From positions 26,348,126 to 26,412,125 of the forward strand of contig OY821747.1 in the NCBI GenBank assembly GCA_963682055.1: a stretch of DNA of 64,000 nt, written 5' to 3'. Each line of letters starts with the position of its first letter. The first letter of the stretch is position 1. Source of the stretch: Primula veris (lineage: Eukaryota; Streptophyta; Magnoliopsida; Ericales; Primulaceae). The position numbers and the translations under genes were made by a program. Under the pieces are notes generated by a model, which had not been told where the DNA came from, did no database searches, and worked only from the letters and a program-made list of their open reading frames with translations. Of the stretch, positions 12,026 to 24,262 are shown piece by piece.

Positions 12026-12217
12026 AATTCTTTGTAAGTTTTTATTTTTTTTTATTTGATTTCTGTTGTAATAAGGTCGTTTCGACCATTAATTATTATT
12101 GATGAAATAGTCGCAACAACAAAGAAAAAAAATTAGCACCAAGCATTGTGTTTTTATTTTTTTTATTTGATTTCTGTTGTAATAAGGTCGTTTCGACCAT
12201 TAATTATTATTGATGTT
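12026..12217. repeat. Direct repeat of about 75 bp
   Basis: The stretch containing tgttgtaataaggtcgtttc occurs at about 12064 and again at about 12176, with around 40 bp of other sequence between the copies. The copies are nearly identical. No function is apparent. Confidence 0.8.
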
Positions 12218-12711
12218 TATATAGTTATATCAAATGACTAACTCATGCTATATGATGGTGAAATAATATTTGCATGACAAGCGTTGTTGGTGACTTGATT
12301 TGACAAACTAATAATCCTTCATCCATGACTGAATCGAATTCTTAATAACCAAGCAGAAGGATCGAATATTGAGATTTCACACATATCCCCATTAACAAGA
12401 CTCGAACCCTGTATCTAAGCTATTCCTAGCGAGTTCTAGCCCACTAGGCTACTCCTAGTGGGTTTATAATATGTCTTCTCCTATTTATTTTTATTTTTGA
12501 AAAAAAAAACTGCATGTGACAAAAAATATCTCTCCTTGGCTTTTCATATAAATAATAGAAACTAGGTTACTAAAATCTTCTATTTGATATTGGTAAAAAA
12601 AATCAATCAACTACCGTAATAAAATTCCTAAGGTTGATATATGTTTCAACAGAAATATTTTTAAAGATTATATTAATGAGTAACTTGTTTGATATGTTTT
12701 TTTATAGGGAT

Positions 12712-12865
12712 CTGGAGGTGGGTTTGTGTTGAGTTGTCGTGAGAGTGAGTTTAAGGCGGTGGTGAAGAGGGTGGTGGAATCTAGGGTTAGGGTTCCGGTG
12801 GATATTATTTTTGGAGGAGAGAGAGAGAAAGCGACGGTTGGTGGCGCCAATTGTTTTTTTATTAT
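12712..12865 (-). pseudogene. LIG6 exon 1 5'-end fragment (fourth locus)
   Basis: The minus strand reads the LIG6 5' untranslated sequence, a mutated start region (ATATCCACCGG instead of ATGTCCACCGG) and then codons for TGTLTLDSTTLFTTALNSLS before the similarity ends near 12712. This is the longest of the dispersed 5'-end copies. Its start codon is changed, so it is not expected to be translated. Confidence 0.8.
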
Positions 12866-14345
12866 TATTTATTTACCTTAGTTTCTTCAACTTTTTACTT
12901 TTTAACTTTTACATCCAATAAACTTGAAACATCCGCAACCTTTCACTAAAAGAAAAAAACACGAATACTTTAGTCTTTAGTACTAGCTGAAAATAGTTAA
13001 TACCATGTATAATACTTTATACTTGTAGAGAAACAAAAATAATTCAAGCTACAAAATTGCTAAAAACAAGTATTCAGGAACAAATATTATTTGATTAAAT
13101 GTTAAATAACAGAGATACGTTTATTCAAGAAAAGAACCAATAATTTGAGCTGATCATCTCTCGTTTAAGGTTCTTAATGTAGTAAAATCTCTTTATATTC
13201 AAAATAATATAGGAAGGTTATGCTTATATAAAGGTTATAGGGGGGAAATAATTTTTTTAAAACTAATGTTTATAGAATAAATATAAGATACATTAGGATT
13301 GTAGTTTTTTTACTCAATCTTAAAATTAATGTAACGAGCTACAGTACCAACTAACTCTATATATTAGCAGTAACAATTAATTAATTAATAACGTCTCTAA
13401 AATTGTTTTTTTTTTTTCAAGTCTCGACAGAGTCTATTCTGATAAATAAATACTCCGACAGTCTCTAAATAATCGATAGCTACGAAGCTACTTGCCTCTT
13501 TTGGCTTGCAAAAATCTCGTTTCAAAATTACTAATTTTTTTTATTTAAAATAATCAAAAGTTCACGATATAATTTAGAAACGGGTTTCTTATAACTTAAA
13601 GTTGCACGTAGTTTAATAGTGATCAATTTACATAGGTCAGAGGGAGTATATCTATTATTTTACAACTCTATAAATTAATAACGTTTTCCTGGTCCTAATA
13701 CTATTAATTTATTAGAGGTTTTTCTGTTTATATTTCTACATTATAATGGTACAATTTGCAAATTTCTTAAGACGAGACCTACAATAAGCAAGGGATATGA
13801 CAATGTCATTACTTAGTTATGACAACCGTACATTTTTATTCTTATATAATATATGAACTTAAATAAAGGTTTTATTACTATATTCAGGTGCGAAATCTGG
13901 TAGTGGGCATGGTAAAACACCTTAATTTTAAATATTCATCATGTTGCTGAAAAGAAGAGAGTACATAGAGAAGAGAACAGTATTGCAATCAAATGGGATT
14001 TCAGCAACTAGTGAATATGCCAATTCGAACAGTTAAGTGGGAATCAAAACGGGAAACGTAAGTCTCAAACTGAAATAAAACATAGGAAGAAGAGGAAACA
14101 CCGAATAGTCGAACAAGCAAGCAATAAGTGTATTGATTTTAAAGAGGGAAAAGTATTGGAAATGACTTGTACCAGGTTAAATCGAGATCACGTCTAATTT
14201 TTTATTAAAACTCCAAGCTTGATTACCCAAGAAAACAAACATTTCAAGTAATGAACGTCAAATGATCAATTAATTTAATACCCTTGCACGAAAATGTTAT
14301 GGCTCTAATTATTGTAAAATTTCTAAATGTGATTCGAGGCCGAAT
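12866..14345. other. Intergenic, AT-rich
   Basis: No gene recognised. A worn Stowaway-like right end may lie at about 13590-13650 (cacgtagttt then gtcagagggagta). The rest is AT-rich, unique-looking sequence leading into the 3' flank of the SETD9-like gene. Confidence 0.4.
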
Positions 14346-17300
14346 TTAACCCCATCTTCTTCGATCCTCTTCCTCATCTACCGGAGTATACCAAGAAGGG
14401 CGCCTCTTTGAATTGCTCAGCCTATAATTCAGAAGCACCTCTTCATCACAAAGTGCCTTAGTAGCGATTAACACAACAGTCTTAAGAACTGGCGAATTAA
14501 TTTCGCTACTACCTGATCCCCACCCCTTAAACCAAAAACTACCAAATCTCTTCATCGTCGCTTCCTCTCCAGGCCCATATTGAATGTTTGGTATGTAAGC
14601 CCTCATGTTATTGACATTTTCTGTCAATGGAAAGTCATACGGGCAAACCATCACATTCGGGACCATCCCTTTCGAAGGGTGATTGGCGAAATGGGCCAGA
14701 GCTAATGGGTTCCTTCTCTCTAACACATCACTTGGATTCACTTTTGGAGCTAATTTGACAGGTTTACTAAGCATCTTCCACATTCGATCAGAACCTTTGC
14801 TGGCATTTTGGGAAACTGGACTGAATTGCAAAGTAGTTGAGGGGTCCCACACTTCACGAGTTGCACCACCGATACCCCAAGGCTGGGCATTAATTACGGT
14901 CCCATCATATCTCGTTATCAAATATGGGTTTTGTAAATCAACTCTTGGGTACCCGGGGATGTAACGATAGTATGCAGGAGAGTACACAATTCCAGGATAA
15001 AGTGCTATTACAGTTCCAACCTCTGCTTGGCCATCTATGAATAAACCTTGTCCAGCTTCTTTGTGTGGAATTAGAGATGATTTAAGCTTGAGGGTATAGC
15101 CCATGAGATTCTTCAGCTCCTTTGACAATTCATCAACTTTTAATGGCCTTGTGTCGGGTACAGCTGTGATGAATATTCACACTTAATTAGCAACACTCAA
15201 GAAGACGAATTCAGTTAAATACGTAGACGCATCACACTTGATCTGCATCGAATCAAAAGTATAATTGAGAAAACAAATTCAGTTAAATACATAAACAGCA
15301 TTCGATGAAAAAGGCAGAGGCATAGAAGTAACAGAAATCATATGTAGGGAGATGTTGAAATATGAGCTTATTTTGTTCGAACGGTTGAACTCTTTTATAT
15401 ATAATAGTATTACAGAAGCTGCACTACCGACCTGGTCAGCATGATCTGCACTATTTACATGCATACATACAATTTTTTTACCTGGCTTGTTAATTGATGG
15501 CCTCATCTTTCCAACAGCCAGGCTGAGGCCACTACGAACAGAAGGCTTTTGTGATGCTAACTCAGCACAGCCATTTGTACTTATCGTATCACCAGGAAGA
15601 AGAATTTCATCCATCCGCGTGCAGAAGTTGTGGATTTGAGAATGAATATTTTCTTGAACCTGATTCTGTTGATCAGCTAGGGAGGCCTTGCTGGCCATAT
15701 CAATAATCTCCTCTGCATCTGTTTCCTCAGCATCCCTTCCCAAACGATTATAGCTGCAAAATTCAATAATTAATTAACTGCCACAACGGAAATTATATAT
15801 GCTCAATGGAAAATACCACAAGATTAACATTTATCTAATACATTTGAGGAGCCTTAGTGACTAAGCATCAAATTTAATTTTTGCCCTGGTTGATTGGAAG
15901 CTTACTGCTTATGCATATATACAGATACATAATCAAATCAAATAAATTAAGTCTCTCAAAATATCTCGTAAATATCACCTTACAAAAACCATAAACAAGT
16001 ATATACCTAATCACAAACTTAAATGACTCGATCAAATTCACAATAATCCCAATTTGACTATAGTAGATAGGATGTGTCAAAGCTTCTTCATGAGAAACTC
16101 AAACATTTGTTACCTCAAACCATCCTAAGTATATAAGATGGTTGTTCAATTAATTTTTAGTAGGAACATGATCAATGCTGATATTTCCTCCATAAAATGC
16201 TTTAAAAAAGTTTCAGTCAAACTCAACATGTGTTCTGTCACGATGCAACAGATATTGAATCCTACTGATGGGTGATTTGTTATCGTTTATGGAATGATTT
16301 GGTAGGGGCAGAGAAAGGAGATTCAAACTTTAGACCACCCTTTCGAAGGCGTTTAATGGAAAAAGGTAGCAGTTATGGTAGCAATTCCCCATAAAATATA
16401 TGAAAAAGATCACATAAATGTTATAGCATGAGCTACCCTTTAACAAAATGTCGATTTCTTTGTTATGTACACTATTATTTTCTATAGTTTTAGTACATGA
16501 GTTTTGATGAACCACGTCATTTTGGAAATGGTGAATTTACTCTTGCTTTACCCCTGTCAGCCCAAAGCACACGATTTTTGGTTTGGAATTTGTATTAAAT
16601 CATGTGGCTAAATTATTGAACACTAAACACTCCTAAATTTCTCTCAAAGATGAACCTACTTGATGCATGTGTGATTCAAAGCCGAGGGCAGTTACCAAGT
16701 GTGACCGAGAGACAACTAAAAATTAGAACAAGAAGGTGTGTTAATGCACTGACAGAAAAGACGACACAGATATTCCACTTGTTGTTTATTAAATGTTAGT
16801 GGAGACCCATAGGCTTTGCATTTCAATCTCCATCGCTAACAGATGAGTATGGTAAGTTTGTTGTTCAGATTCCATCGGCTTGTTTGCGAGGAAGTAGGAA
16901 CTCAGGCAGACACTATGATCGGTTGCTTGTATATACAGTTAAAGTTTTCAACTCCCCTTCCCTTTCCTCCTAAATTTGGTAGCGGCTCGGAATCTACATG
17001 TCACTTAAAAGGAAAATCCAAGACACAAAGGCAGAAGAACCCTTAGGAAATTGGTTGGCTTCTTGGTTATCTAACACTTGAAATCACTACTATTTACCGA
17101 GGTAGCTTCTTTAAACAATGAGGTAGAAAACTCATTAGGCTACGATAGCATGTGACCTAAACTAAAAATGCAATTTTCTTATTAATTGATTGGAAGAGTA
17201 CCGCATACCTATATATGGTATATAGAGACAAATAAAATAAAAACAAGCCTTTCGCATATATCTTCTCGAATTCATAGAAAGTAATCCCTAATATAGCCTA

Positions 17301-19151
17301 TACTTGTACACACAATAGCATAATCACATTAAAATTAGTTATTCAAGTGAGGTATGAATAGTTACACGCCAATATTGATTAAAAATTCTTGGTATTATAA
17401 TTAAGAACTATACGCTTCGCGAAAAAAAAAAGTATGTGAGCTAGACAATACCGGGAGCAGGGAAATAATACAAGTTTTAAAAGCTTTTTCTTTTGCATTT
17501 TTCTCTTTAAAGTTCATATTAGTAATTATATATAAAAAAAAGGGAGGCGTGATGCTGACCAACAGCCCGTGATGCTGACCTGGTGTAAAGGAAGAGGCGG
17601 TTTATATCAGCCTCAAACTGGAGGCGTCTTGGATCTTTAGCAAATGTAGGACTCTTTGCAAGGGTTCTAACAGCCTACTAGGAAAACAGACAACAAAAAA
17701 CTCTTAAAGATACTTGAATACCCATTAATCAATGTTCAGGCTACAACAAAGGGTGAGACATACCATTATCGGCCGGGTTACAAGTTTTAAATAGAATATG
17801 AAAGCCTTAAATCAACTTTGTTTCGAATTCCAAAATAATGTAGCCACAGATACAATAGTTATAAATGGATAGGTCTACTATAATTATAAATAGATAGGTC
17901 CAGGGACATGAGACTGCATAGGGAGATGGTGGTGCTTGCTAGTGAATGTCTTCGCTTCTATGAAGCACGAGTACATAGAAAGCATCGATGTACATTGCGT
18001 AGCAGTACTTTTGTGTACACATCGCATATTAGCATGTTTTAGAATATCATAAATTAATTAATATATTATTAGCAAGTATAGATTCAGTATGCACACATAG
18101 AACTGTGATATTAAGTTATACATACGAGAATGTTTTGAGTTCCTTTAGAAAAATACACCGCACCCTAAGCATTGAAACTCCAGAATTAGTGGTGCTTCAT
18201 GTCATATATTGGAAAGAAGAACACCAAATGTGCATTAATTAGAAATTAGAATAGAGACTCTTAGGATGTATGTACTCTCACTACCTACTGTACTAGGAAG
18301 GAATCGCCTATAAATAGTTAACCTAACTTTGATTCAAATGAAAGTAAAGCATCTCCAAATTACATCAGCACAGAGTAGCAACTTTGAAAAACATAATAGG
18401 ATTATGTGCCTGTTTGGAAACATCTTTTTATCTCAGCTTTTAAAAAGCTTTTCAAAAGCTAGTTTTTGGGTCAAAAGAGAAGAAGGAAAAACTCAAAAGC
18501 AGAAAAGTTAGGAATTTGGGGATATTTTAAGTTTTTTCGCATAAAAATCATCAAAAGTTGAAATTTGTCAATAAGTCCTTTTGTATATTTACAAGTCAAC
18601 TTATAAGTTAAAATAAGTAAAAAAATGACTTATAACAAAAAAAAAAAGTTATAAGTCACTTAAAAGTGAAAAGGCTAAAGGTGTGCCAAACCATACAAAG
18701 CAAGTTTTTTTCTCATTGCTATTTAAAAGCAACTTTTTGACAAAAAAAATGTGATGCCAAACACGCCCTACGTTAATATGTTATGGTGGTATAGCTGGAA
18801 GAAATGAACCAAGCAAATTATATAGAAAGAGAAAGAAAACAAGTTAAAAATGACTTATCAACAAAAAAAAGTGACAAGTCACTTATAAGTGAAAAGGCTA
18901 AAGTGGTGCCAAACCATACAAAGCAAGCTTTTTTCTCATTGCTACTTAAAAGCAGCTTTTTGACAGAAAAAATCTGATGCCAAACGCGCCCTATGTTACG
19001 GTGAAGAAATGAATCAAGCAAAATTATATAGAAAGAGAAAGAACGAAAAATTGTTCGCATTTCGAAGATTAATGATTAAACAAGAAAGACCACACAAAAA
19101 TAAATAAAGGAATATATATACCTCCTGAAATTTCTGGAAAAGTAAAGCCAT
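14346..19151 (-). CDS. SETD9-like SET domain protein (four exons, 404 aa)
   Basis: The exons are 19151-19122, 17674-17580, 15753-15482 and 15163-14346. All have AG acceptors and GT donors, and the phases fit, giving 1,215 nt with one stop. The protein starts [19 protein letters not shown]. Exon 3 encodes a helical linker ([20 protein letters not shown]). Exon 4 holds a SET domain related to animal SETD9: [45 protein letters not shown], and near the end [19 protein letters not shown]. The usual SET NHS triad appears as ANH, and the ELxxDY-type end as EVLLNY. SETD9 family members are predicted lysine methyltransferases with poorly known substrates. Residues 115-130 sit near the exon 3/4 junction ([19 protein letters not shown]). 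Methyltransferase activity is inferred from family only. Confidence 0.88.
18405..18770. mobile_element. hAT-like MITE in SETD9-like intron 1
   Basis: The left end GTGCCTGTTTGGAAACA and the right end (tgatgccaaacacgccct) form imperfect terminal inverted repeats typical of plant non-autonomous hAT elements (cGTTTGGCA type). The interior has inverted words (gacttataa, ttataagtc). No coding sequence. A 5'-truncated relative lies at about 18846-18992 with the same right end. No clean 8-bp duplication could be confirmed by eye. Confidence 0.6.
18846..18992. mobile_element. Truncated copy of the hAT-like MITE
   Basis: The sequence from aaatgacttatcaac to gatgccaaacgcgcccta aligns with the right half of the element at 18405-18770 and ends with the same terminal repeat. 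The left half is missing. Confidence 0.6.
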
Positions 19152-21343
19152 TATTTAGTAGCTCAATCGAGCTTTCGTCAAAGTTCGCAATGACCCATAT
19201 TTAACAATCTACTGAATATCCTTAAACAGCCCCCTAAAAGAATCAAATAAACATCTACTCATCAATAAAATTAAAAGAAATTAAAGAAGCCTTAAAAAAA
19301 TGATATTTTGTAAAAGTGGAAATTAAAGTAAAAGGCTTACACAATAAAATAGAGCTCCAAGTGTAGATTAATAAAATTAATTGGATCAAAAAATATGGAA
19401 ACTCTCTCTCTCTCTCTGGTCCTTTTTTTTTTTTTTATGTATATACAACGTTTGTATGTATTGCTCACTGTTTTTTTTTTTCACTGTACAAGTAACAAGG
19501 GGTTTATGCTTTAATTTAATTACTAATTTAGCCCATATGCTTTTTATTAACAGGATCAATTACACTACCCGCCTAATCCGACTGATCGATTGATATTTTT
19601 TTTAATCTTTAAAGTTTTTAAGTTTGACTTTTCCACCGACTAATCGAGTCAGATCGGGAATGACTAACGACGAGTCGCTGATTAGTTGGCCGACTAATCT
19701 GACTTTTAGGACTTTGCACACAAGTACACAGCGGTTTAATATCAACGTAAAAATAACAAAAGTCGTACATAAATGCATATATGTTACACAAACTCCTAGA
19801 TAACCGGTTAAAGTCGGGCATTAAACAATCCAAAACAACCAACCGATAAAAGGCAGCCATAATTTAGTTTTTCTTTATGTATATATGTATACAATTTTTT
19901 TTAATAATATAATAGTGTTTTCAAATTATTTTGCTATATAATTCAAAAACTAATTTTTATACGAATGTGTAATCGAAAATTTCATAAGTTTGTTTTTATA
20001 TACCTTAATGCATATATACTCAAAAGTTAGTATTTTTAAAGCTTTTAATAGAAATGTGGGACGTAAATTTAATTTTGCAACTTATATTTGTGTCATATAT
20101 ATTGAATTTTTCTATATTCTTTCTTAATTTTGAGTAAACTTTATATATATAATTTGGGTTAAACGTGTTAATTTGTATATTTGAACGTAAACTTTATATA
20201 TTGAAGGAAAAAGGTAATTTGTAATTTTTTCTTTAATTTTCAGAAAAACCAAAAAAATACAAAATTTAACCAAATAATTTATCGGTTTGGTTTTGGTTTA
20301 GTTCAAAATCGAACAAAATCGATGCCATTCTATAGATTGATGCATGCAATGATCTCGTTTTGTTACATTAGTTGAAGGTCGTGATTGGACTATAAATTCT
20401 ATCATGCTCACAAATGATGTGTTTGGTTATTTGAAGTGAAACATGACTACAAACGATGCACTTTTAATGTATTTGCAATGCCAAAGTATTTGTTATTAGA
20501 TTAGTCCAATTTCTTTTGGATTGCTAACTCAACTTTTATTTCAAATCCTACTTAATGTCTCTTAATTGGTCCGTACCTTGTTTCAAATTAATTTTTCTTT
20601 GAGAAAAAGTACATTTAGTATAACCAATGTAACTATCATATGTTAAAAAAGTATATAACAAACTATAACCATTAAAAATTTAAGCAATAAAGTATGTAGT
20701 TTTATCACAAACAAATCATTCCGACAAAATCGATCTCAAAATCGTGTCGCATGTCATCATGCGACCAAGTTAAAGTTATTTTAATTTTCTCATTTTTTTT
20801 TTCGCTTCAAATTAAAGGGAAGGCTATGACTGGTAACATATTTTTTGGTATAAAATTAAAATTTAAAAATCTATTTTAAAAATCTGTTTTAAAAATCCAA
20901 CGAAAATGTAGATTTTAAAACTCTGATTTTTTAAGCCTTTTCAGCCCAGAAATCATATTTGTAGAAGTTGGAAAATCCGACTTGCGAAACACGCACAAAT
21001 TTTTAGAATAAAAAATCCAAAAATCAACTAAAAACATATGTTGCCAAACGGACCCTTAGTTGCATGTTTATATCTAGTATGTTTATATAGCGAAAAAAGT
21101 AAGGATGAAAAAGTTCAAGAAAAAACTTTAATTTCGTTATGTGATGTCATTTTACACGATTTTGATGAGTCCAAATCTTCTATCCATATTCTCTATCTCA
21201 TTGCGTGTCACTTTCATTATTTTATCCAAAAAAATTTGTGAGATAAGTTATGAACATAAAAAAGATACATAGAAAAGATTGAATAATAGTATATAAGATT
21301 TTATGAAAAAAATTACTAAGTTGATTGCTTAAAATGTTAAGTA
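19152..21343. other. Intergenic, SETD9-like upstream region
   Basis: This holds the minus-strand promoter side of the SETD9-like gene, a CT-rich microsatellite near 19398-19420, and a likely hAT-type MITE at about 20820-21058 (left ctggtaacata, right catatgttgccaaacggacc). No supported gene was found. Short open stretches here lack motifs. Confidence 0.45.
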
Positions 21344-23530
21344 TGTTGTGTGACATATTAGCTTACATATATATATGTATATAGATATAGCGACAGAATA
21401 TAGAGAAAGACAACAAGAACTATTTATTCATTAATATGAGTGTACAGAAAAATAAATCAAGAGACACCTGACCCTCTTTATATAATAGAGGGTAGGGTTA
21501 CATATGCTAGAAAAGCCCAACATAGGCCTAATAGATTAAGGCCCAAGATGACCAATAATATCTTACAACACTCCCCATTTGGACGTCTTGATTTCTTCGT
21601 ATTCATGCTGTCGATGTGAGTCGAGTTCATTCGCAGTGCCAAACACATAAAAACCTTAGGGCCGAAAAATCCAGTGTGGGACAAAACCGGTACCTAGGAG
21701 AAATTGTGTAGCCGAATGATATAGGCCGAAATATCATGTAAGTAACTAACCACAAAACAGAGTGCCTCATCAAAACCTTGTCAGAGCAAACCCAATGGGA
21801 AAATCTCTTATCGAAGCAAAAAGAGTGCAACAATGGTACTAGTAGTGATCAACCACAAAACAGGTGCCTCATCAAAACCTTGCTAGAGTAAACCCAGTGG
21901 GAAAAAATCTCTAGTCAAAGGACAAAAGAGTACACAGTGGTAAGAAGTATACAACATGATACTCCCTCTAATTTCGGCAATCTTAAGTGAGATATGATGG
22001 GAATGTGTCTCGCTAAAAACCTTGCCAAGGAAAACCCAATGGAAAAAAACTTGGTCTAAGGACAAAAAGAGTACACGAGCATGCGACTGGATGCTCCCCC
22101 TCACTTGCACACGACAGGGTGCGAGAATTTCGACTAAGTAGTAATTAGTGCAGTAAGCATTCACCTGGATGATTCCCCTCACTTGCACACGACTGGGTGT
22201 AAAGATTTCATATTTGAAGAAAAAGTACGAGCATTCGACTGGATGCTTCATTTACTTGCACACGGCTGGATGCAAGAAAATCTAACGTGGAATAGAACGA
22301 GCATTCAACTAGATGCTCTTAAACTTCATATGTGAAGATTCATTTCGACAAGAAATGCTTAATAGCATAATCTAGTCATGTCTCTCTTGATCGATAACAA
22401 CAAGTTATCCTCAAATAAGACAAGTGTTTTATCTGGATCGTGAGACAGAGCATATGTAATTCAAATATGGCTAATACGAGCTCGAAGCCATATACAGTCT
22501 CTAGTCGTCTCATAGAGTACGAGTAGATTAGAGTGATTCGTTTGGTGTCATTCCAAGACCTCCAAGATATTGCCTTATTCCTAATGATAAAGACAGACCA
22601 TGTTAGGAATATCCCTTATGCGGGTCTGATAAGTAACCGGCATCGGTATAACCAAAAAAGGGTTGCGTTAATTCGAGTGCCGAAGGGGGTATGTACACTC
22701 GATGACGCAAATGGGATAAACTATTCCACTTCCAAAATTACCATAAGGTAATGGAATGTGTCTTTAGTGCCATTTCGATGGCAGCGTGTTAGCGCGATGC
22801 TGTGTCGAGCTATACCATTCACAGCATACGAGATGTTCGTCATAGCACATTAGACCAAGTACAATGATGCACTTATTGTACTTAGATATGAACATGATGG
22901 TTCAATATCTCTTCATCGTCTCATCAGGAACGGACTGGGTCTATATTAATGTCTAGTGATCGAACGATCATGGGAGAATCTGACGACTTAGCATCATGAT
23001 GACTAAAACGTCATAACACCTTCTGGGTGTAGTCTGAATCATGGACTTAAATTCAATCTTTACGGGACTCGATCATCGGGCCGAGTCACTACCGTGTCTT
23101 CCCAAGATCCTTCATCTCAAAGGGCAAATCCAAAAACGTGGATTGCTTCATAACACGCAAGGGCATAATACTTGTTCAAATATCCCAAGCTGATCAAGTA
23201 CTCACTTAGGCGGTATACCACATCCGCTCGGATTATATTAATCCATATAGTGAACGTATCAGTCAATTGAGATCGTGTTCCGTGGTCAGGAACTACTTAA
23301 TTTAAGCACATGAAGTCACACAGGGACCTTCATCTATATCTCTTTGTCTAAATCACCATAGAGATAAAACCGTGACCACATTCATGGCTGCATACTCAGT
23401 TTTTCGGAAACTACTAAACTGGTAAAGTAGAGGACTATTATAATGTCCATTACGAGTAAATCAACCATCTCGTAATCAATTCCAAGGTGTGAGAGAAACT
23501 TTGCGCTACTAGGCGAGCATTCTACAATCT
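21344..23530 (-). mobile_element. Copia element D, 5'-truncated
   Basis: The 3' LTR is 21344-21570 (227 bp, minus-strand start TGTTGTAAGATATT, end CACAACA), preceded on the minus strand by a purine tract (AAATGGGGAG). Internal DNA extends right. A decayed reverse transcriptase is recognisable at about 23524-22880 (ARLVAQSFSHT, then NRLSEYLISLGY, then DINIDPVR and DDEEIL), and RNase H at about 22770-22330 (GYTDAGYLSDPHKG, YETTRDCIWLRARISHI). Many stops and frameshifts are present. Gag, integrase and the 5' LTR are missing. The family is the same as element C. Confidence 0.85.
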
Positions 23531-24262
23531 CATTATTTTATGTAAACGTATCAAAATTTTTTTATCAATTCCATTATTTGTAATTTCACATTATTTTTTC
23601 TATTACATGTTAATTTTTTTTTTATTAGTAATGTTATTTTTAAACTGGGATTATGTTTCGTGTTAATAACATGGTTAGATTTCTTAAATGAAAATTGTTA
23701 ATAAAAAATGACGTCGTAAAATAAAAAAAATATGTCGGGAGATTCGGGATAAACCTATCATGACCATACGGAATCCCGAAAAAGTCGGGTCCCGACTTTT
23801 GACGGGTCGGGGTCGAGATTTTTTTTCACTTCCAAAAGTAATCGGATCGATATACGGGTCGGATAACGATACTAAGCCACCCCTACTCTATTCTCGAAGT
23901 AGTCACGTGATCAAACTAAAATTCCGTTTAAAAATCAAGTTAAGTTGGTTGAATATGTAAAAGTGTTAACGTTCGGTGGTGGGTGTATAATAAATGAGGC
24001 TGTATTTTTTCAATACAATTTATCTGTTTCTACGTTCTTACCGTAATTTTTTTTTACAAACCGGAAATCAAGCTTTCTGGAATTTTTTCCAAAAACCTAA
24101 TTAACAAAAAAAACATGGATCGTGACTTATTTAAATATTTTTTTTTATATGTATTTATAAATTATTGTTTGAGACTCGGTCACTTTCCGTTATTGAATGT
24201 CTATCACTTTAAACAAATTAAACATTTTTTTTTAAATCTCTATCTCTCTCTCATCAGTTTCA
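23531..24262. other. Upstream region of the 186-aa gene
   Basis: AT-rich DNA between the truncated end of element D and the start codon at 24263. No further transposon or gene seen. It presumably contains the promoter and 5' untranslated region of the downstream plus-strand gene, with a CTC-rich stretch just before the ATG (tctctatctctctctcatca). Confidence 0.4.

Noticed and set aside
21344..23530. Functional RT/RNase H in element D
   Set aside because: Matches are spread over several frames with many stops; only a relic.
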